A DNA stretch of 64,000 nt from assembly GCA_045545735.1 (NCBI GenBank), contig JAZQBM010000001.1, forward strand, positions 344,347-408,346. The letters run 5' to 3'. Both the position numbers and the translations under genes were made by a program. Under the pieces are notes generated by a model that saw nothing but the letters and a program-made list of their open reading frames with translations, did not search any database and had not been told where the DNA came from. Each line of letters starts with the position of its first letter. Position 1 is the first letter of the stretch. Positions 50,418-59,605 of the stretch are shown in pieces. The DNA comes from Fimenecus sp045545735. GTDB taxonomy: Bacteria; Bacillota; Clostridia; Oscillospirales; Acutalibacteraceae.

Positions 50418-53027
50418 TTAATTCTTCGCTTTGTCTATAAGTTCATAGAGAAGGCCCATTGCTTCGATTGGGGTTAGGGTGTTTATATCAACTGTACGGA
50501 GTCTGTCCATAATATATTCTCTTGAATTTGATTCAAAGGACATTTGGAACTGTGGCTCTTCTTTTTCTTCCGGAATATCAGCAACCATTTTTGGTTTCAT
50601 TAGGTCATTATCTTCAAGAGTTTTAAGAATTGTTTTTGCTCGTTTAATTACATTATCAGGCACGCCTGCAAGCTTTGCAACCTCAATACCGTAAGAGCCA
50701 TCTGCACCGCCACGGACAATTCTTCTTAAGAATGTAATATCGTCCCCACGCTTTTTGACTGCGATATTGTAATTCATTACACCGTCAACTGTGCCCTCTA
50801 ACTCAGACAACTCGTGATAGTGAGTTGCAAAGAGAGTTTTTGCACCTATTTTCTTTTTATCTGCAATATATTCAACTACTGAACGAGCAATACTCATACC
50901 GTCAAATGTAGATGTACCACGACCGATTTCGTCAAGAATTATAAGTGAATCTTTTGTTGCGAATTTGAGAATTTCGGCAACTTCGTTCATTTCAACCATA
51001 AATGTTGACTGACCTGATGCCAAATCGTCAGACGCACCAACACGAGTGAAAATGCTGTCAACAATGCCTATATCCGCTGACTTTGCAGGTACAAAACAAC
51101 CCATTTGTGCCATAATTGTTATAATTGCAATCTGTCGCATATATGTTGATTTACCCGCCATATTAGGACCTGTAATTACTGCCATACGATTTTCGTTACA
51201 ATCAAGAATTGTGTCATTAGGCACAAACATTGTGTGCTTTTGTAAGCTTTCTATTACAGGATGTCTGCCCTCGTAAATACGAATTACACCTTTATCGTTA
51301 ATATCAGGGCGAGTATAGTTATTTTTAAGTGAAACTGTTGCGAATGAACAGAGAACATCTAAAAGGGCTACTGCGTGGGCAGTTCTTTGAGTTCTTAAGT
51401 ACTCCCCTGCAATCTTTTTACGGATTGAATTGAAAATCTCATATTCAAGTCCTACGATTCTCTCTTGTGCACCAAGCACTTTAGTTTCAAGCTCTTTGAG
51501 TTCTTGTGTTATGTATCTTTCACAGTTTGAAAGTGTTTGTTTACGAATATATGTATCAGGCACTAATTCTTTATAGGAATTGAGAACTTCAAAGTAATAA
51601 CCAAATACTTTGTTATAGCCAATTTTAAGTTTTTTGATGCCTGTTTTTTCTTGCTCGTCGGCTTCAAGTTTTGCAAGAATTGATTTACCACCGTTTACAA
51701 TGTCGCGAAGTTCGTCAAGTTCTTTATTAAAACCGTCTTTAATCATTCCACCCTCACGGACTGAGAATGGTGCATCTTCTTTTATAGAAACCTTAATAAG
51801 TGAACAGACATCTGCCAAAATATCAATTTCGTTATAAATGTATTTAAGCATATTGCTATTTGCATTTTTAAGGTTTTCTTTGAGTTCGGGAAGATTTTCG
51901 AGCGTTGTGCAAAGAGATAAAAGTTCTTTTGCATTTGCAGTATTATAAACAATACGAGTCATAAGACGTTCCATATCGTAAACACTGATTAAAAGTTCTG
52001 TTTCACGCTCACGAAGTTCAGTATTACCATAAAGCTCGTCCACTGCATTAAGACGCTTTGAAATTTCAGCACAATCATAAAGCGGACGCTCAATAAATGA
52101 ACGAAGCATACGCTTACCCATAGCAGTTTTTGTTTTATCAAGTACCCATAAAAGTGAGCCTTTACGGTCACGGTCACGCATTGTTTCCAAAAGTTCAAGG
52201 TTACGGATTGCAGAAATACCTAAACTCATATACTTTGCATCAGTATAGAAATTTACACTCTTAATATTCTCTAAATCACGCTTTTGGGTTGCTTTAAGAT
52301 ATGAAAGAGATGCACCTAAAGCACATACTGCAGTATTACGCTGATTAAGTGAAATTGTTGTTAAATCATTAGTGTTAAAATGCTCTTTGCAAAGTGTTTC
52401 TGCATTAGAAAACTCAAATTCTTCAATCAATAATTCAACAGACGCTTCAAGTTTTTTAGAAATGAACTCAGAAAGTGAAGTGAAAGAAACAACCTCTTTA
52501 TTAAGAATAATTTCAGTTGGGTTGTATCTACCCATTTCATTAATAACTCTCTGTTCAACATTTTCATTGAATTCTGTTAAATTGACCTCGCCTGTTGAAA
52601 TATCGATAAAGCATATACCAACATTGCCGTTAGTTGCACAAACAGATGCGAGATAGTTATTCTTTGACTCGTCAAGCATTGAACTTTCGATTACAGTACC
52701 CGGTGTAATAACGCGAATAACATCACGCTTTACAATTCCTTTAGCAAGGGCTGGGTCTTCCATCTGTTCACAGATTGCTACCTTGTAGCCACGTGACACA
52801 AGCTTTGCAATATAACCATCTGCACTATGGAATGGTACGCCACACATTGGGGCTCTTTCCTCTTGTCCACAATCGCGACCTGTAAGCACAAGTTCAAGCT
52901 CTTTTGATGCAGTTTTAGCATCATCAAAGAACATCTCGTAAAAGTCACCAAGTCGGAACATCAATATGGTGTCTTCATAATTCTTTTTTATTTCAAAGTA
53001 TTGTTGCATCATTGGGGAAAGTGCCAT
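50418..53027 (-). CDS. mutS: DNA mismatch repair protein MutS
   Basis: An 869-residue MutS1. MALSPMMQQYFEIKKNYEDTILMFRLGDFYEMF gives the mismatch-contacting Phe-x-Glu region near residue 30-37; domains II-IV follow; the ATPase has GPNMAGKSTYMRQ (Walker A), LIILDEIGRGTSTFDG (Walker B) and FATHYHELSEL. The C-terminal FQMSFES is the beta-clamp-binding-like tail. I start at 53027 since the family begins here and AAGGAC lies upstream. It comes after the ylbF-like gene, separated by a repeat. Confidence 0.95.
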   Translation of the reverse strand: MALSPMMQQYFEIKKNYEDTILMFRLGDFYEMFFDDAKTASKELELVLTGRDCGQEERAPMCGVPFHSADGYIAKLVSRGYKVAICEQMEDPALAKGIVKRDVIRVITPGTVIESSMLDESKNNYLASVCATNGNVGICFIDISTGEVNLTEFNENVEQRVINEMGRYNPTEIILNKEVVSFTSLSEFISKKLEASVELLIEEFEFSNAETLCKEHFNTNDLTTISLNQRNTAVCALGASLSYLKATQKRDLENIKSVNFYTDAKYMSLGISAIRNLELLETMRDRDRKGSLLWVLDKTKTAMGKRMLRSFIERPLYDCAEISKRLNAVDELYGNTELRERETELLISVYDMERLMTRIVYNTANAKELLSLCTTLENLPELKENLKNANSNMLKYIYNEIDILADVCSLIKVSIKEDAPFSVREGGMIKDGFNKELDELRDIVNGGKSILAKLEADEQEKTGIKKLKIGYNKVFGYYFEVLNSYKELVPDTYIRKQTLSNCERYITQELKELETKVLGAQERIVGLEYEIFNSIRKKIAGEYLRTQRTAHAVALLDVLCSFATVSLKNNYTRPDINDKGVIRIYEGRHPVIESLQKHTMFVPNDTILDCNENRMAVITGPNMAGKSTYMRQIAIITIMAQMGCFVPAKSADIGIVDSIFTRVGASDDLASGQSTFMVEMNEVAEILKFATKDSLIILDEIGRGTSTFDGMSIARSVVEYIADKKKIGAKTLFATHYHELSELEGTVDGVMNYNIAVKKRGDDITFLRRIVRGGADGSYGIEVAKLAGVPDNVIKRAKTILKTLEDNDLMKPKMVADIPEEKEEPQFQMSFESNSREYIMDRLRTVDINTLTPIEAMGLLYELIDKAKN

Positions 53028-53063
53028 ATTTTTAGTCCTTCTTTGGTAAATAGATTTTTGAGG

Positions 53064-53116
53064 GGTTTGTGAATCCCTCCACCGCAAGCGGTCCCCCTCC
53101 CTTTGACAAGGGAGGC
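53064..53116. repeat. Compound hairpin repeat, family B
   Basis: Two hairpins in a row: ACCGCAAGCGGT (53090-53101 region) and CCTCCCTTTGACAAGGGAGG (about 53096-53116), preceded by GGGGTTTGTGAATCCC. It fills most of the gap between the ylbF-like gene and mutS and resembles GC-rich repeats often scattered in Ruminococcaceae genomes. Confidence 0.7.
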
Positions 53117-53130
53117 AGGATTAAGTTTTA

Positions 53131-53559
53131 TTAGTGGTTGCAACCTTCATCGCCACAATCACAATGACAGCCTGAGCAGTCACCACCGCACTGATGTGCA
53201 GTTGGGTCGCAAGTATCAGGGTCGTCACCGTTTACACACATAGCAAGAATACCTGTAAGGTAGTTCATAAGGTCATCAATATCTTTTCTTGCCATTTCGT
53301 AGTTACGCATATTTTCGTTCATCATAATTTCTGTGTAAACGCCACGGAATTCTTCGTCATATGCTTTCATTTTCTCTTCATTTGGCTCTTCTTTAGAAGC
53401 CTCGTGCTGATAAGATACCTGAATAAGCTGAATTTTGCTCATAAGTTCGTTAAGAGCAGTATCTTTTTCGTTTGCTTCGATTGCTTTCTGCATTGCAAGA
53501 TATCTTTCATCCTGCTGAATTGCTTTACCAAGCTCTCTTGTAAGTTTTTCAAGTGACAT
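53131..53559 (-). CDS. YlbF/YmcA-family regulator with Cys-rich tail
   Basis: A 142-residue protein. Residues 1-115 are the all-helical YlbF/YmcA fold (LGKAIQQDERYLAMQKAIEANEKDTALNELMSKIQLIQ). In B. subtilis YmcA (RicA), YlbF and YaaT form an Fe-S-bearing complex that acts on RNase Y-dependent mRNA maturation, and ymcA sits beside the miaB gene ymcB, as here. The last 30 residues add eight cysteines plus His (CDPTAHQCGG, CSGCHCDCGDEGCNH), likely a metal site. 40 bases after miaB. Confidence 0.82.
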   Translation of the reverse strand: MSLEKLTRELGKAIQQDERYLAMQKAIEANEKDTALNELMSKIQLIQVSYQHEASKEEPNEEKMKAYDEEFRGVYTEIMMNENMRNYEMARKDIDDLMNYLTGILAMCVNGDDPDTCDPTAHQCGGDCSGCHCDCGDEGCNH

Positions 53560-53599
53560 AAGTTTCTAACTCCTTTATTTTTACATTTTTTTGACTTAT

Positions 53600-55009
53600 T
53601 TATATTAACTCGCCTCTAACGAGCCAATTTAACGGCTCTGTTACTTTCACATAACAGAATTTGCCGATTAAATCTTCATTTTCTGACGGAAATTCAATAA
53701 TTACGTTGCCGTCAGTTCGACCTGCTAAATAACCGTCTAAAGTTTTACTCTTACCTTCGCAAAGTACACGGTAGGTTTTTCCCTTCATATTTGCACTATG
53801 TGTACTTGCTATTTCTTCTTGCAAGTCGCAAAGTTCTTTAAACCATTTATTCTTTTCTTCGTAAGGAACGGGGTCAGGCATTTCTGCCGCTTTTGTACCT
53901 TTTCGACTTGAGAAAATAAATGTGAAAAGTGATGTATAACCTACTTCTTTGACAAGTGACAGAGTATCGCAAAATTCTTCATAAGTTTCACCGGGAAAAC
54001 CAACGATTATATCGCTTGTAAGGGAAAGCCCCTCGATTTTCTCTTTAGCATAATTCACGAGTTCAAGGTATTTTTCACGGGTATAACGACGATTCATTTC
54101 TTTTAGAATTCTGTTATTTCCCGATTGAACAGGTAGATGGATGTGTTTTGATGCTTTTTCACACTCTGCAATAGTGTCAATTAATTCCTTTGTGCAGTCT
54201 TTCGGGTGTGAAGTCATAAAACGGATTGTAAACTCACCGTCTAATGCGTTGATTTCACGAATAAGTTTTGAGAAGTTTATGTCTTCATCAAGCCCTTTAC
54301 CGTAAGAATTAACATTCTGACCGAGTAATGTGATGTCTTTATAGCCCTCGGCTATAATCTGTTTTGCCTCTGCGATAATATCAGCAGATTTTCGGCTACG
54401 CTCACGGCCTCTTACATAAGGCACTACACAATATGTGCAGAAATTATCACAACCGTACATAATTGGCAACCATGCTTTTGCAGAGTTATCGCGAAGTGCA
54501 GGAATACCCTCGGCAACCTCGTTAGTTTCAGTCATATCTGCAAATAATCGCTTACCGCGTGTAAGATATGATTTGAAAATTTCAGGAACTTTATACTGAT
54601 TATGAGTGCCGAAAACTATATCGACAAATGGGTAACTTTTCTGCAACTTTTCGCGAATGTGAGTTTGTTGCATCATACAACCGCAAAGGGCAATTATAAG
54701 GTTTGGATTTGACTGCTTTAACTTTTTGATTGCACCTACATTACCGAAAACACGGTCTTCGGCATGTTCACGGATTGCACAGGTGTTGTAAAGAATTAAA
54801 TCAGCTTCTTCCTTTTCTTCTGTCATAGTGTAACCCATCATTGAAAGTTGACCTTTAATGCGTTCGCTGTCAGCAACATTACCCTGACAACCGTATGTAT
54901 GGACGAATGCTTTAGGGCTTGTCCCGTGACGAGTAAGAAGAAGTTCACTAACCTCGTCAGCAATATTCTTTTGTAACTGGATTTGCTCTGTACTTACAAA
55001 ATTTGTCAA
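53600..55009 (-). CDS. miaB: tRNA-2-methylthio-N6-dimethylallyladenosine synthase
   Basis: A 469-residue radical-SAM methylthiotransferase acting on the product of MiaA. The N-terminal MTTase domain has TYGCQGNVADSERI and two further Cys (ALCGCMM); the radical-SAM motif is GCDNFCTYCVVPYVRGRE (CxxxCxxC); the TRAM domain lies at the end. It binds two [4Fe-4S] clusters. 2 bases after the alpha/beta hydrolase gene. The miaB-ymcA-mutS order is like that in Bacilli. Confidence 0.95.
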   Translation of the reverse strand: MTNFVSTEQIQLQKNIADEVSELLLTRHGTSPKAFVHTYGCQGNVADSERIKGQLSMMGYTMTEEKEEADLILYNTCAIREHAEDRVFGNVGAIKKLKQSNPNLIIALCGCMMQQTHIREKLQKSYPFVDIVFGTHNQYKVPEIFKSYLTRGKRLFADMTETNEVAEGIPALRDNSAKAWLPIMYGCDNFCTYCVVPYVRGRERSRKSADIIAEAKQIIAEGYKDITLLGQNVNSYGKGLDEDINFSKLIREINALDGEFTIRFMTSHPKDCTKELIDTIAECEKASKHIHLPVQSGNNRILKEMNRRYTREKYLELVNYAKEKIEGLSLTSDIIVGFPGETYEEFCDTLSLVKEVGYTSLFTFIFSSRKGTKAAEMPDPVPYEEKNKWFKELCDLQEEIASTHSANMKGKTYRVLCEGKSKTLDGYLAGRTDGNVIIEFPSENEDLIGKFCYVKVTEPLNWLVRGELI

Positions 55010-55011
55010 GA

Positions 55012-55956
55012 TTATACTTCCTTAGTATAGATTGATAATAAGAATTTGAGAACGTCGTTGAATACAACTTCTTTTTCTGTTTCGTTAAGAATTTCGTGAC
55101 GCATACCGGGATAAAGAATTGTTGTTGGCTCAATACCTGCTTCAACAAGACCGTCAGCTACTGCCAAAACACCTTTACCGTTCATACCAACAGGGTCATT
55201 TGCACCTGAAATAATCATAACCGGTAACTCTTTTGGCATTCTGTATTTCCATGCAGAATCGCAAGCCTCACGCATAATATTATAAATATCACGATAGCCT
55301 GCCAATGTGTATGTAAATCCGCAAAGTTCGTCATTTGAATATTCAAGACGATTGTCAGCATTTTCTGAAAGCCAAGCAAGAGCACTTTCTTCTTTCTTTG
55401 GTGACATAGCAGAAAATCCTTTATTCATAATTTCTGCAACCTTGTCTACTCTTCTCATAACTCCGTATTTAGCAACAAGCATATCGATAAGGTCAACACC
55501 TGCGTTGATAAGGTCAGGCATATCACCTGTACCACAAAGGATTACGCCATCAAGTTCGTAACCGAAATGAGTTGCATAAATTCTTGCACAGAATGAACCC
55601 ATTGAATGACCGAAAAGGAAATACGGAATATCAGGATTTCTCTTTTTCATAATTTTTGTGAGAATGTGCATATCATCAACAAGACGTTTATCTCCGTTTT
55701 CTTCACCCATAAATCCGATTTCTGCACGACTGTCAATACTTTTGCCGTGACCTAAATGGTCATTACCGCAAACTACAAATCCGTTTGACGCAAGAAAACG
55801 TGCAAATGCATCATAACGAGCAATATGTTCAGCCATACCGTGAGTTAATTGGACAATGCCGATGGGTGTTAATTCGTCATCTTCCCAAATGAGAGTTCTA
55901 ATCTTATTTACACCATTTGATGAGTTAAAATAAGCCTCTTTTCTAACCAATGCCAT
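55012..55956 (-). CDS. Alpha/beta hydrolase, monoacylglycerol lipase-like
   Basis: A 314-residue hydrolase. QLTHGMAEHIARYD (oxyanion HG), LFGHSMGSFCARIYA with the nucleophile Ser, a late Asp in ISGANDPVG and His in GMRHEILNE complete the triad, as in monoglyceride lipases and lysophospholipases of the Hydrolase_4 family. No signal peptide. The start at 55956 has GGAGGG upstream. It leads the long leftward operon through a good promoter at 56011-56039. Confidence 0.85.
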   Translation of the reverse strand: MALVRKEAYFNSSNGVNKIRTLIWEDDELTPIGIVQLTHGMAEHIARYDAFARFLASNGFVVCGNDHLGHGKSIDSRAEIGFMGEENGDKRLVDDMHILTKIMKKRNPDIPYFLFGHSMGSFCARIYATHFGYELDGVILCGTGDMPDLINAGVDLIDMLVAKYGVMRRVDKVAEIMNKGFSAMSPKKEESALAWLSENADNRLEYSNDELCGFTYTLAGYRDIYNIMREACDSAWKYRMPKELPVMIISGANDPVGMNGKGVLAVADGLVEAGIEPTTILYPGMRHEILNETEKEVVFNDVLKFLLSIYTKEV

Positions 55957-56010
55957 ATAATTTCCCTCCAAAATGTATATTTACGCATAATAATGCATAA
56001 TAATCAATTT

Positions 56011-56039
56011 ATTATACTACAAAACGCACTTTTTGTCAT
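56011..56039 (-). promoter_or_regulatory. Promoter of the hydrolase-miaB unit
   Basis: On the minus strand ATGACA (56039-56034), 17-base spacer, perfect TATAAT (56016-56011). Confidence 0.68.
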
Positions 56040-56204
56040 TAGAAATCTGTAATTTTTTCAAAAAAATAATTTTTGTTAAGATTGCTATTATGAATAAATT
56101 GGTTTCGTTATTTTTTATATATTTTAGTTATATAAATTAGTAAAAACGACCAATTTTGCGTGTTTTTTAACCCTTTTTCACTAATTATTCAAAAGTTTTA
56201 AAAT

Positions 56205-56233
56205 TTGCAAAGATTTTTTCTTTATGATAAAAT
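56205..56233 (+). promoter_or_regulatory. Promoter of the SCP2-like gene
   Basis: TTGCAA (56205-56210), 17-base spacer, TAAAAT (56228-56233), 28 bases before the start codon. Confidence 0.55.
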
Positions 56234-56261
56234 TAAAAAAAATGATTAGGAGTGAAAACAG

Positions 56262-56585
56262 ATGACATACGAACAGGTTGTAGCAAAAGTTAAGGCAAAA
56301 TTTGCAGACGCAGACGCTTCTGCTATTGACGGCATAGTTGCTTTGCAGATTAACCTTGAGGGCAAAAACGTAAACGGTATTTTCTATATTGAAGTTAAAG
56401 ACCACAATGTTAATGTTGAGCCTTATGAGTACTATGACAGACACGCTATAGTTACAGTAAACCCAACAAATCTTATGAAACTTGTTGATGGTAAACTTGA
56501 CCCTATTGAAGCATATAACAAGGGCAAGGTTGTAATTGACGGCGATGCAAGTGCAGTACTTACAGTAATCAATCTTGTTAAGTAA
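56262..56585 (+). CDS. SCP2 sterol/lipid-transfer domain protein
   Basis: A 107-residue single-domain protein. The pattern ALQINLEGKNVNGIFYIEV, then IVTVNPTNLMKLVDGKLDPIEAYNKGKVVIDGD is the SCP2 fold, in which a hydrophobic cavity binds acyl chains or acyl-CoA. Bacterial stand-alone members are abundant in anaerobes but of unknown cargo. AGGAGTG lies before the ATG, and it has its own promoter and terminator. Confidence 0.85.
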   Translation: MTYEQVVAKVKAKFADADASAIDGIVALQINLEGKNVNGIFYIEVKDHNVNVEPYEYYDRHAIVTVNPTNLMKLVDGKLDPIEAYNKGKVVIDGDASAVLTVINLVK

Positions 56586-56604
56586 ATTGAAAACTTATAA
56601 TTAA

Positions 56605-56643
56605 AATATAGCGAGGGTTTGTGCTCTCGCTATATTTTTTTAT
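56605..56643 (+). terminator. Intrinsic terminator after the SCP2 gene
   Basis: AATATAGCGAG (56605-56615) pairs with CTCGCTATATT (56626-56636), followed by a T-run. Confidence 0.85.
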
Positions 56644-56739
56644 ATCGATAAAATTGAGTTTGTTTAATTGAGTGCAAAGTGCAAAGTGTCGGAACTGCGT
56701 TGCGATTATAGATTGCGTCGCAGATACTTAATTATGAAT

Positions 56740-56761
56740 TCCGAATTACGCATTACGAATT
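56740..56761. repeat. AT-rich intergenic repeat, family C copy 2
   Basis: CCGAATTACGCATTACGAATT, shared with 50389-50414; flanked on the left by GTGCAAAGTGCAAAGTG, a short direct repeat at about 56673. Confidence 0.6.
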
Positions 56762-56857
56762 GAGTTCGATAAATTCCAGTTTGTTGGGTTGATTTTTAGT
56801 TTTGTGTGTTGTATAATGTGCGTGATTAAAATACATTCCCTTTGCGAGATGATAATT

Positions 56858-58156
56858 ATGTCAAAACCTATTACTTCTATTATTGTTGGTGCAGGTCACA
56901 GAGCGTTAATTTATGCTGAACTTGCCATTACAAATCCCGAACTTATGAAGATTGTGGGCGTTGCTGACCCGAATCCCGTAAGACGCGAAATGTGTATGAA
57001 AAAATTTGGATTTTCGGAAGATATGTGCTTCCAGACTGCAGAAGAATTAGCCGAAAAAGGTAAACTTGCTGACACTATTATCAATGGCACTATGGACCAT
57101 CAGCATTTGGAAACATCTATTCCCCTACTCAATGTTGGTTATGATATGCTTCTTGAAAAGCCATTTGCAGTTAATGAGGAAGAAATGCGTGAATTAGTAG
57201 AATGTGCAAGATTGAACAACTCAAAGGTTATGATTTGTCACGTACTTCGTTACACTCCTTTCTATTACGGAATTAAGGAAAGAGTTGTAAGTGGTGAAAT
57301 CGGTGATATTATCAATATTCAGACACTTGAACACGTAAGCTATCACCACCTTTCAACCTCATATATCCGTGGTAAATGGGCAAACAGTAAAGAGTGTCAC
57401 ACATCCATGCTTCTTGCAAAATGTTGTCACGATATTGATATTATGATGTGGCTTATGAGTGAAACAAAACCTGTTGCCATTTCAAGTTTTGGCAGTAAAT
57501 ATCAGTTCAAGCCTGAAAATGCACCCCAGAATGCAGGCACTCGTTGTCTTGTAGATTGTCCACTCGTTGATGATTGCAGATACTCTGCAAAGCGACTTTA
57601 TATTGACCAACCTGAACGTTGGGCATTCTATGTATGGGACAAGTTAGAACATATAGAAAACCCCACAATTGAAGATAAAATAAATCTTCTTAAAGGTAAT
57701 AGTCCTTACGGAAAATGCATTTACAAATGTGATAATGATGTTGTAGACCATCAATCAGTTCTCGTTAACTTTGCAAATGGTGCTACGGGCACGCATAACC
57801 TTGTTGGCGGTAATTCAATGTCACTTCGTAGAATACATATTACAGGTACAAAGGGCGAAATTTACGGTAACTTTGAGGAGTCAAAGTTCTATGTTTCAAA
57901 AATCCACCCTACAACTACTGACGAAAAAATCGTTGAAGAAGTTGACCTGAATGTATCGGGCGATATGGTTGGTGCATACGGTGGTCACGGTGGCGGTGAC
58001 GAAAGACTTTCCGCTGACTTTGTATCTTTTGTACGAGGTGAAAAGCCAAGTCTTGCTTGTACTTCAATTTTCGATTCGGTTGCAGGTCACCTTTGCGTTT
58101 ACCTTGCAGATAAGTCAAGAGAAAACGGCGGTATGCCGCAGGAAGTAATATTGTAA
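56858..58156 (+). CDS. Gfo/Idh/MocA-family oxidoreductase
   Basis: A 432-residue NAD(P)-dependent dehydrogenase. TSIIVGAGHRALIYAELA is the Rossmann start, EKPFAV the conserved Lys motif that binds cofactor and substrate, and the alpha/beta domain follows with CCHDIDIMMW, where the catalytic His lies. CLVDCPLVDDCRYSAKRLY and KCIYKC add a Cys cluster seen in one subfamily. The probable substrate is a sugar or inositol derivative. The start at 56858 agrees with the family; the ribosome site is weak. It is alone, between repeats and a terminator. Confidence 0.86.
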   Translation: MSKPITSIIVGAGHRALIYAELAITNPELMKIVGVADPNPVRREMCMKKFGFSEDMCFQTAEELAEKGKLADTIINGTMDHQHLETSIPLLNVGYDMLLEKPFAVNEEEMRELVECARLNNSKVMICHVLRYTPFYYGIKERVVSGEIGDIINIQTLEHVSYHHLSTSYIRGKWANSKECHTSMLLAKCCHDIDIMMWLMSETKPVAISSFGSKYQFKPENAPQNAGTRCLVDCPLVDDCRYSAKRLYIDQPERWAFYVWDKLEHIENPTIEDKINLLKGNSPYGKCIYKCDNDVVDHQSVLVNFANGATGTHNLVGGNSMSLRRIHITGTKGEIYGNFEESKFYVSKIHPTTTDEKIVEEVDLNVSGDMVGAYGGHGGGDERLSADFVSFVRGEKPSLACTSIFDSVAGHLCVYLADKSRENGGMPQEVIL

Positions 58157-58171
58157 AATAGACAAAAAATT

Positions 58172-58197
58172 AAGGCAGTCGTGAGGCTGCCTTTTTA
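58172..58197 (+). terminator. Intrinsic terminator after the Gfo/Idh gene
   Basis: AGGCAG and CTGCCT pair around TCGTGAGG, followed by TTTTTATG. Confidence 0.75.
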
Positions 58198-58205
58198 TGT
58201 TTTTC

Positions 58206-58769
58206 TTATTTTTCATCGTCAAAATTACCTTCAACAATTTCTTTCAACTTATTCAAATTCATATCATCAGAACACGAAATTATTATACACTGTTTATATT
58301 TCGTAGTAATCTTACAAAGATACTTTTTTGAAAAATTAAAATTTAAAATCTTTTGTGAAACTGATATTTCTTCTGGCTCAACATAAGAAATATCAGTTAT
58401 ATTTTTAATATTTACAACCTTATTCAAATAACGAGGTGCGAAACGAATTTTTATATGGTCATCAAAAACTGCGATTTCATTATTAACTAATGATAAGAAT
58501 GAAATAATTAAAAGGAACAAATAATACACTATGGAAAAAATTAATTGGAGTAAGTCATAAGTTCCTGCATAAACAAAGACATCTTTAAAAATAAAGCTCT
58601 CAGCATAACTCTTATAGAACAATTCATATAACGATACGCCATTAAACAAATTTATAAAAACAGAATATAAAAGAACACCTGCAAAGAATAGAGAAACAAC
58701 AAATACAGATACTTGAAATGCTATAAATAAAGGCGAACGATATAATTTTATACTGAACTGTTTTTTCAT
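58206..58769 (-). CDS. Membrane protein with PH-like C-terminus, unknown
   Basis: A 187-residue protein with two membrane segments (about 12-40 and 70-95) followed by a beta-rich part (NEIAVFDDHIKIRFAPRYLNKVVNIKNITDISYVEPEE) that resembles a bacterial PH domain, like the gene at 15478. Function unknown. It converges with the Gfo/Idh gene and lies downstream of upp after a repeat. Confidence 0.5.
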   Translation of the reverse strand: MKKQFSIKLYRSPLFIAFQVSVFVVSLFFAGVLLYSVFINLFNGVSLYELFYKSYAESFIFKDVFVYAGTYDLLQLIFSIVYYLFLLIISFLSLVNNEIAVFDDHIKIRFAPRYLNKVVNIKNITDISYVEPEEISVSQKILNFNFSKKYLCKITTKYKQCIIISCSDDMNLNKLKEIVEGNFDDEK

Positions 58770-58864
58770 TTCACATTATCCCCTTTGCTAAAAATATTAC
58801 CAAGCATTGTTTTATCTGTCTTGAAACTAATATATCATCAAATTATTCGCTTGTCAATAAAAAC

Positions 58865-58890
58865 GGCGGGAGCAAGCCCCCGCCCTACAT
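58865..58890. repeat. Palindromic intergenic repeat, family A copy 5
   Basis: GGCGGGAGC-AA-GCCCCCGCC followed by CTACATT. One stem position (A opposite C) differs from a perfect pair. It lies 3' of upp and may act as its terminator. Confidence 0.78.
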
Positions 58891-58898
58891 TATCAGTT

Positions 58899-59528
58899 TT
58901 ATTTTGTACCGAAAATTCTGTCGCCTGCATCGCCAAGACCAGGAACGATATATTTGTGCTCGTTGAGTTTTTCATCAAGTGCTGCACAGTAAATGTCAAC
59001 ATCAGGATGAGCGTCAGCAAGTGCCTGCATTCCCTCAGGAGCTGCGATAATACCCATAAACTTGATTGACTTTGGATTATACTGCTTAATCTGTGCGATG
59101 GCGTCAATTGCTGAACCACCTGTTGCAAGCATTGGGTCAAGAACAATTACTTCACGTTCTTCAATATCTGATGGTAATTTGCAGTAATACGGTACAGGAA
59201 GTGCTGTTTCGGGGTCACGGTACATACCAATATGGCCAACCTTTGCTGATGGTACAAGTGAAAGAACACCATCAAGCATACCTGTTCCTGCACGAAGAAT
59301 TGGAACAAAAGCAAGTGTTTTACCTGAAATAACCTTTGTTTTTGCAATAGCAACTGGTGTTTCAACTTCAACTTCAACAAGCGGAAGGTCACGAGTTGCT
59401 TCATAACACATAAGTGTTGCAATTTCAGAAACGAGTGCTCTAAACTCTTTTGAGCCTGTGTTTTTATCTCTTAAAAGAGTAAGTTTGTGCTGAATAAGTG
59501 GATGATTTGTAATTGTAATGTTTGCCAT
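58899..59528 (-). CDS. upp: Uracil phosphoribosyltransferase
   Basis: A 209-residue enzyme making UMP from uracil and PRPP. ITNHPLIQHKLTLLRDKNTGSKEFR is the N-terminus, VPILRAGTGMLDG the first substrate loop, LDPMLATGGSAIDAI the PRPP-binding loop, and GDAGDRIFGTK the conserved end that binds uracil. GGGGGAA lies before the ATG. Between rpiB and upp is a 77-base gap with no terminator, so they may be cotranscribed. Confidence 0.96.
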   Translation of the reverse strand: MANITITNHPLIQHKLTLLRDKNTGSKEFRALVSEIATLMCYEATRDLPLVEVEVETPVAIAKTKVISGKTLAFVPILRAGTGMLDGVLSLVPSAKVGHIGMYRDPETALPVPYYCKLPSDIEEREVIVLDPMLATGGSAIDAIAQIKQYNPKSIKFMGIIAAPEGMQALADAHPDVDIYCAALDEKLNEHKYIVPGLGDAGDRIFGTK

Positions 59529-59605
59529 TTTTATATTCCCCCAAAAATTATTGGAATTTCCTTAAACTTAATTATATACCCTATTTTTGTAATTGACAAG
59601 ATATT

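Larger units (their letters stand above)
55957..56261. other. Gene-free gap with two divergent promoters
   Basis: This 305-base AT-rich stretch holds a leftward promoter for the hydrolase-miaB unit and a rightward promoter for the SCP2 gene. Between them (about 56045-56200) I see no ORF, hairpin or known RNA. Confidence 0.6.

Noticed and set aside
56640..56857. Small RNA or riboswitch before the Gfo/Idh gene
   Set aside because: The sequence is made of repeat fragments; I see no conserved fold or terminator-antiterminator pair.
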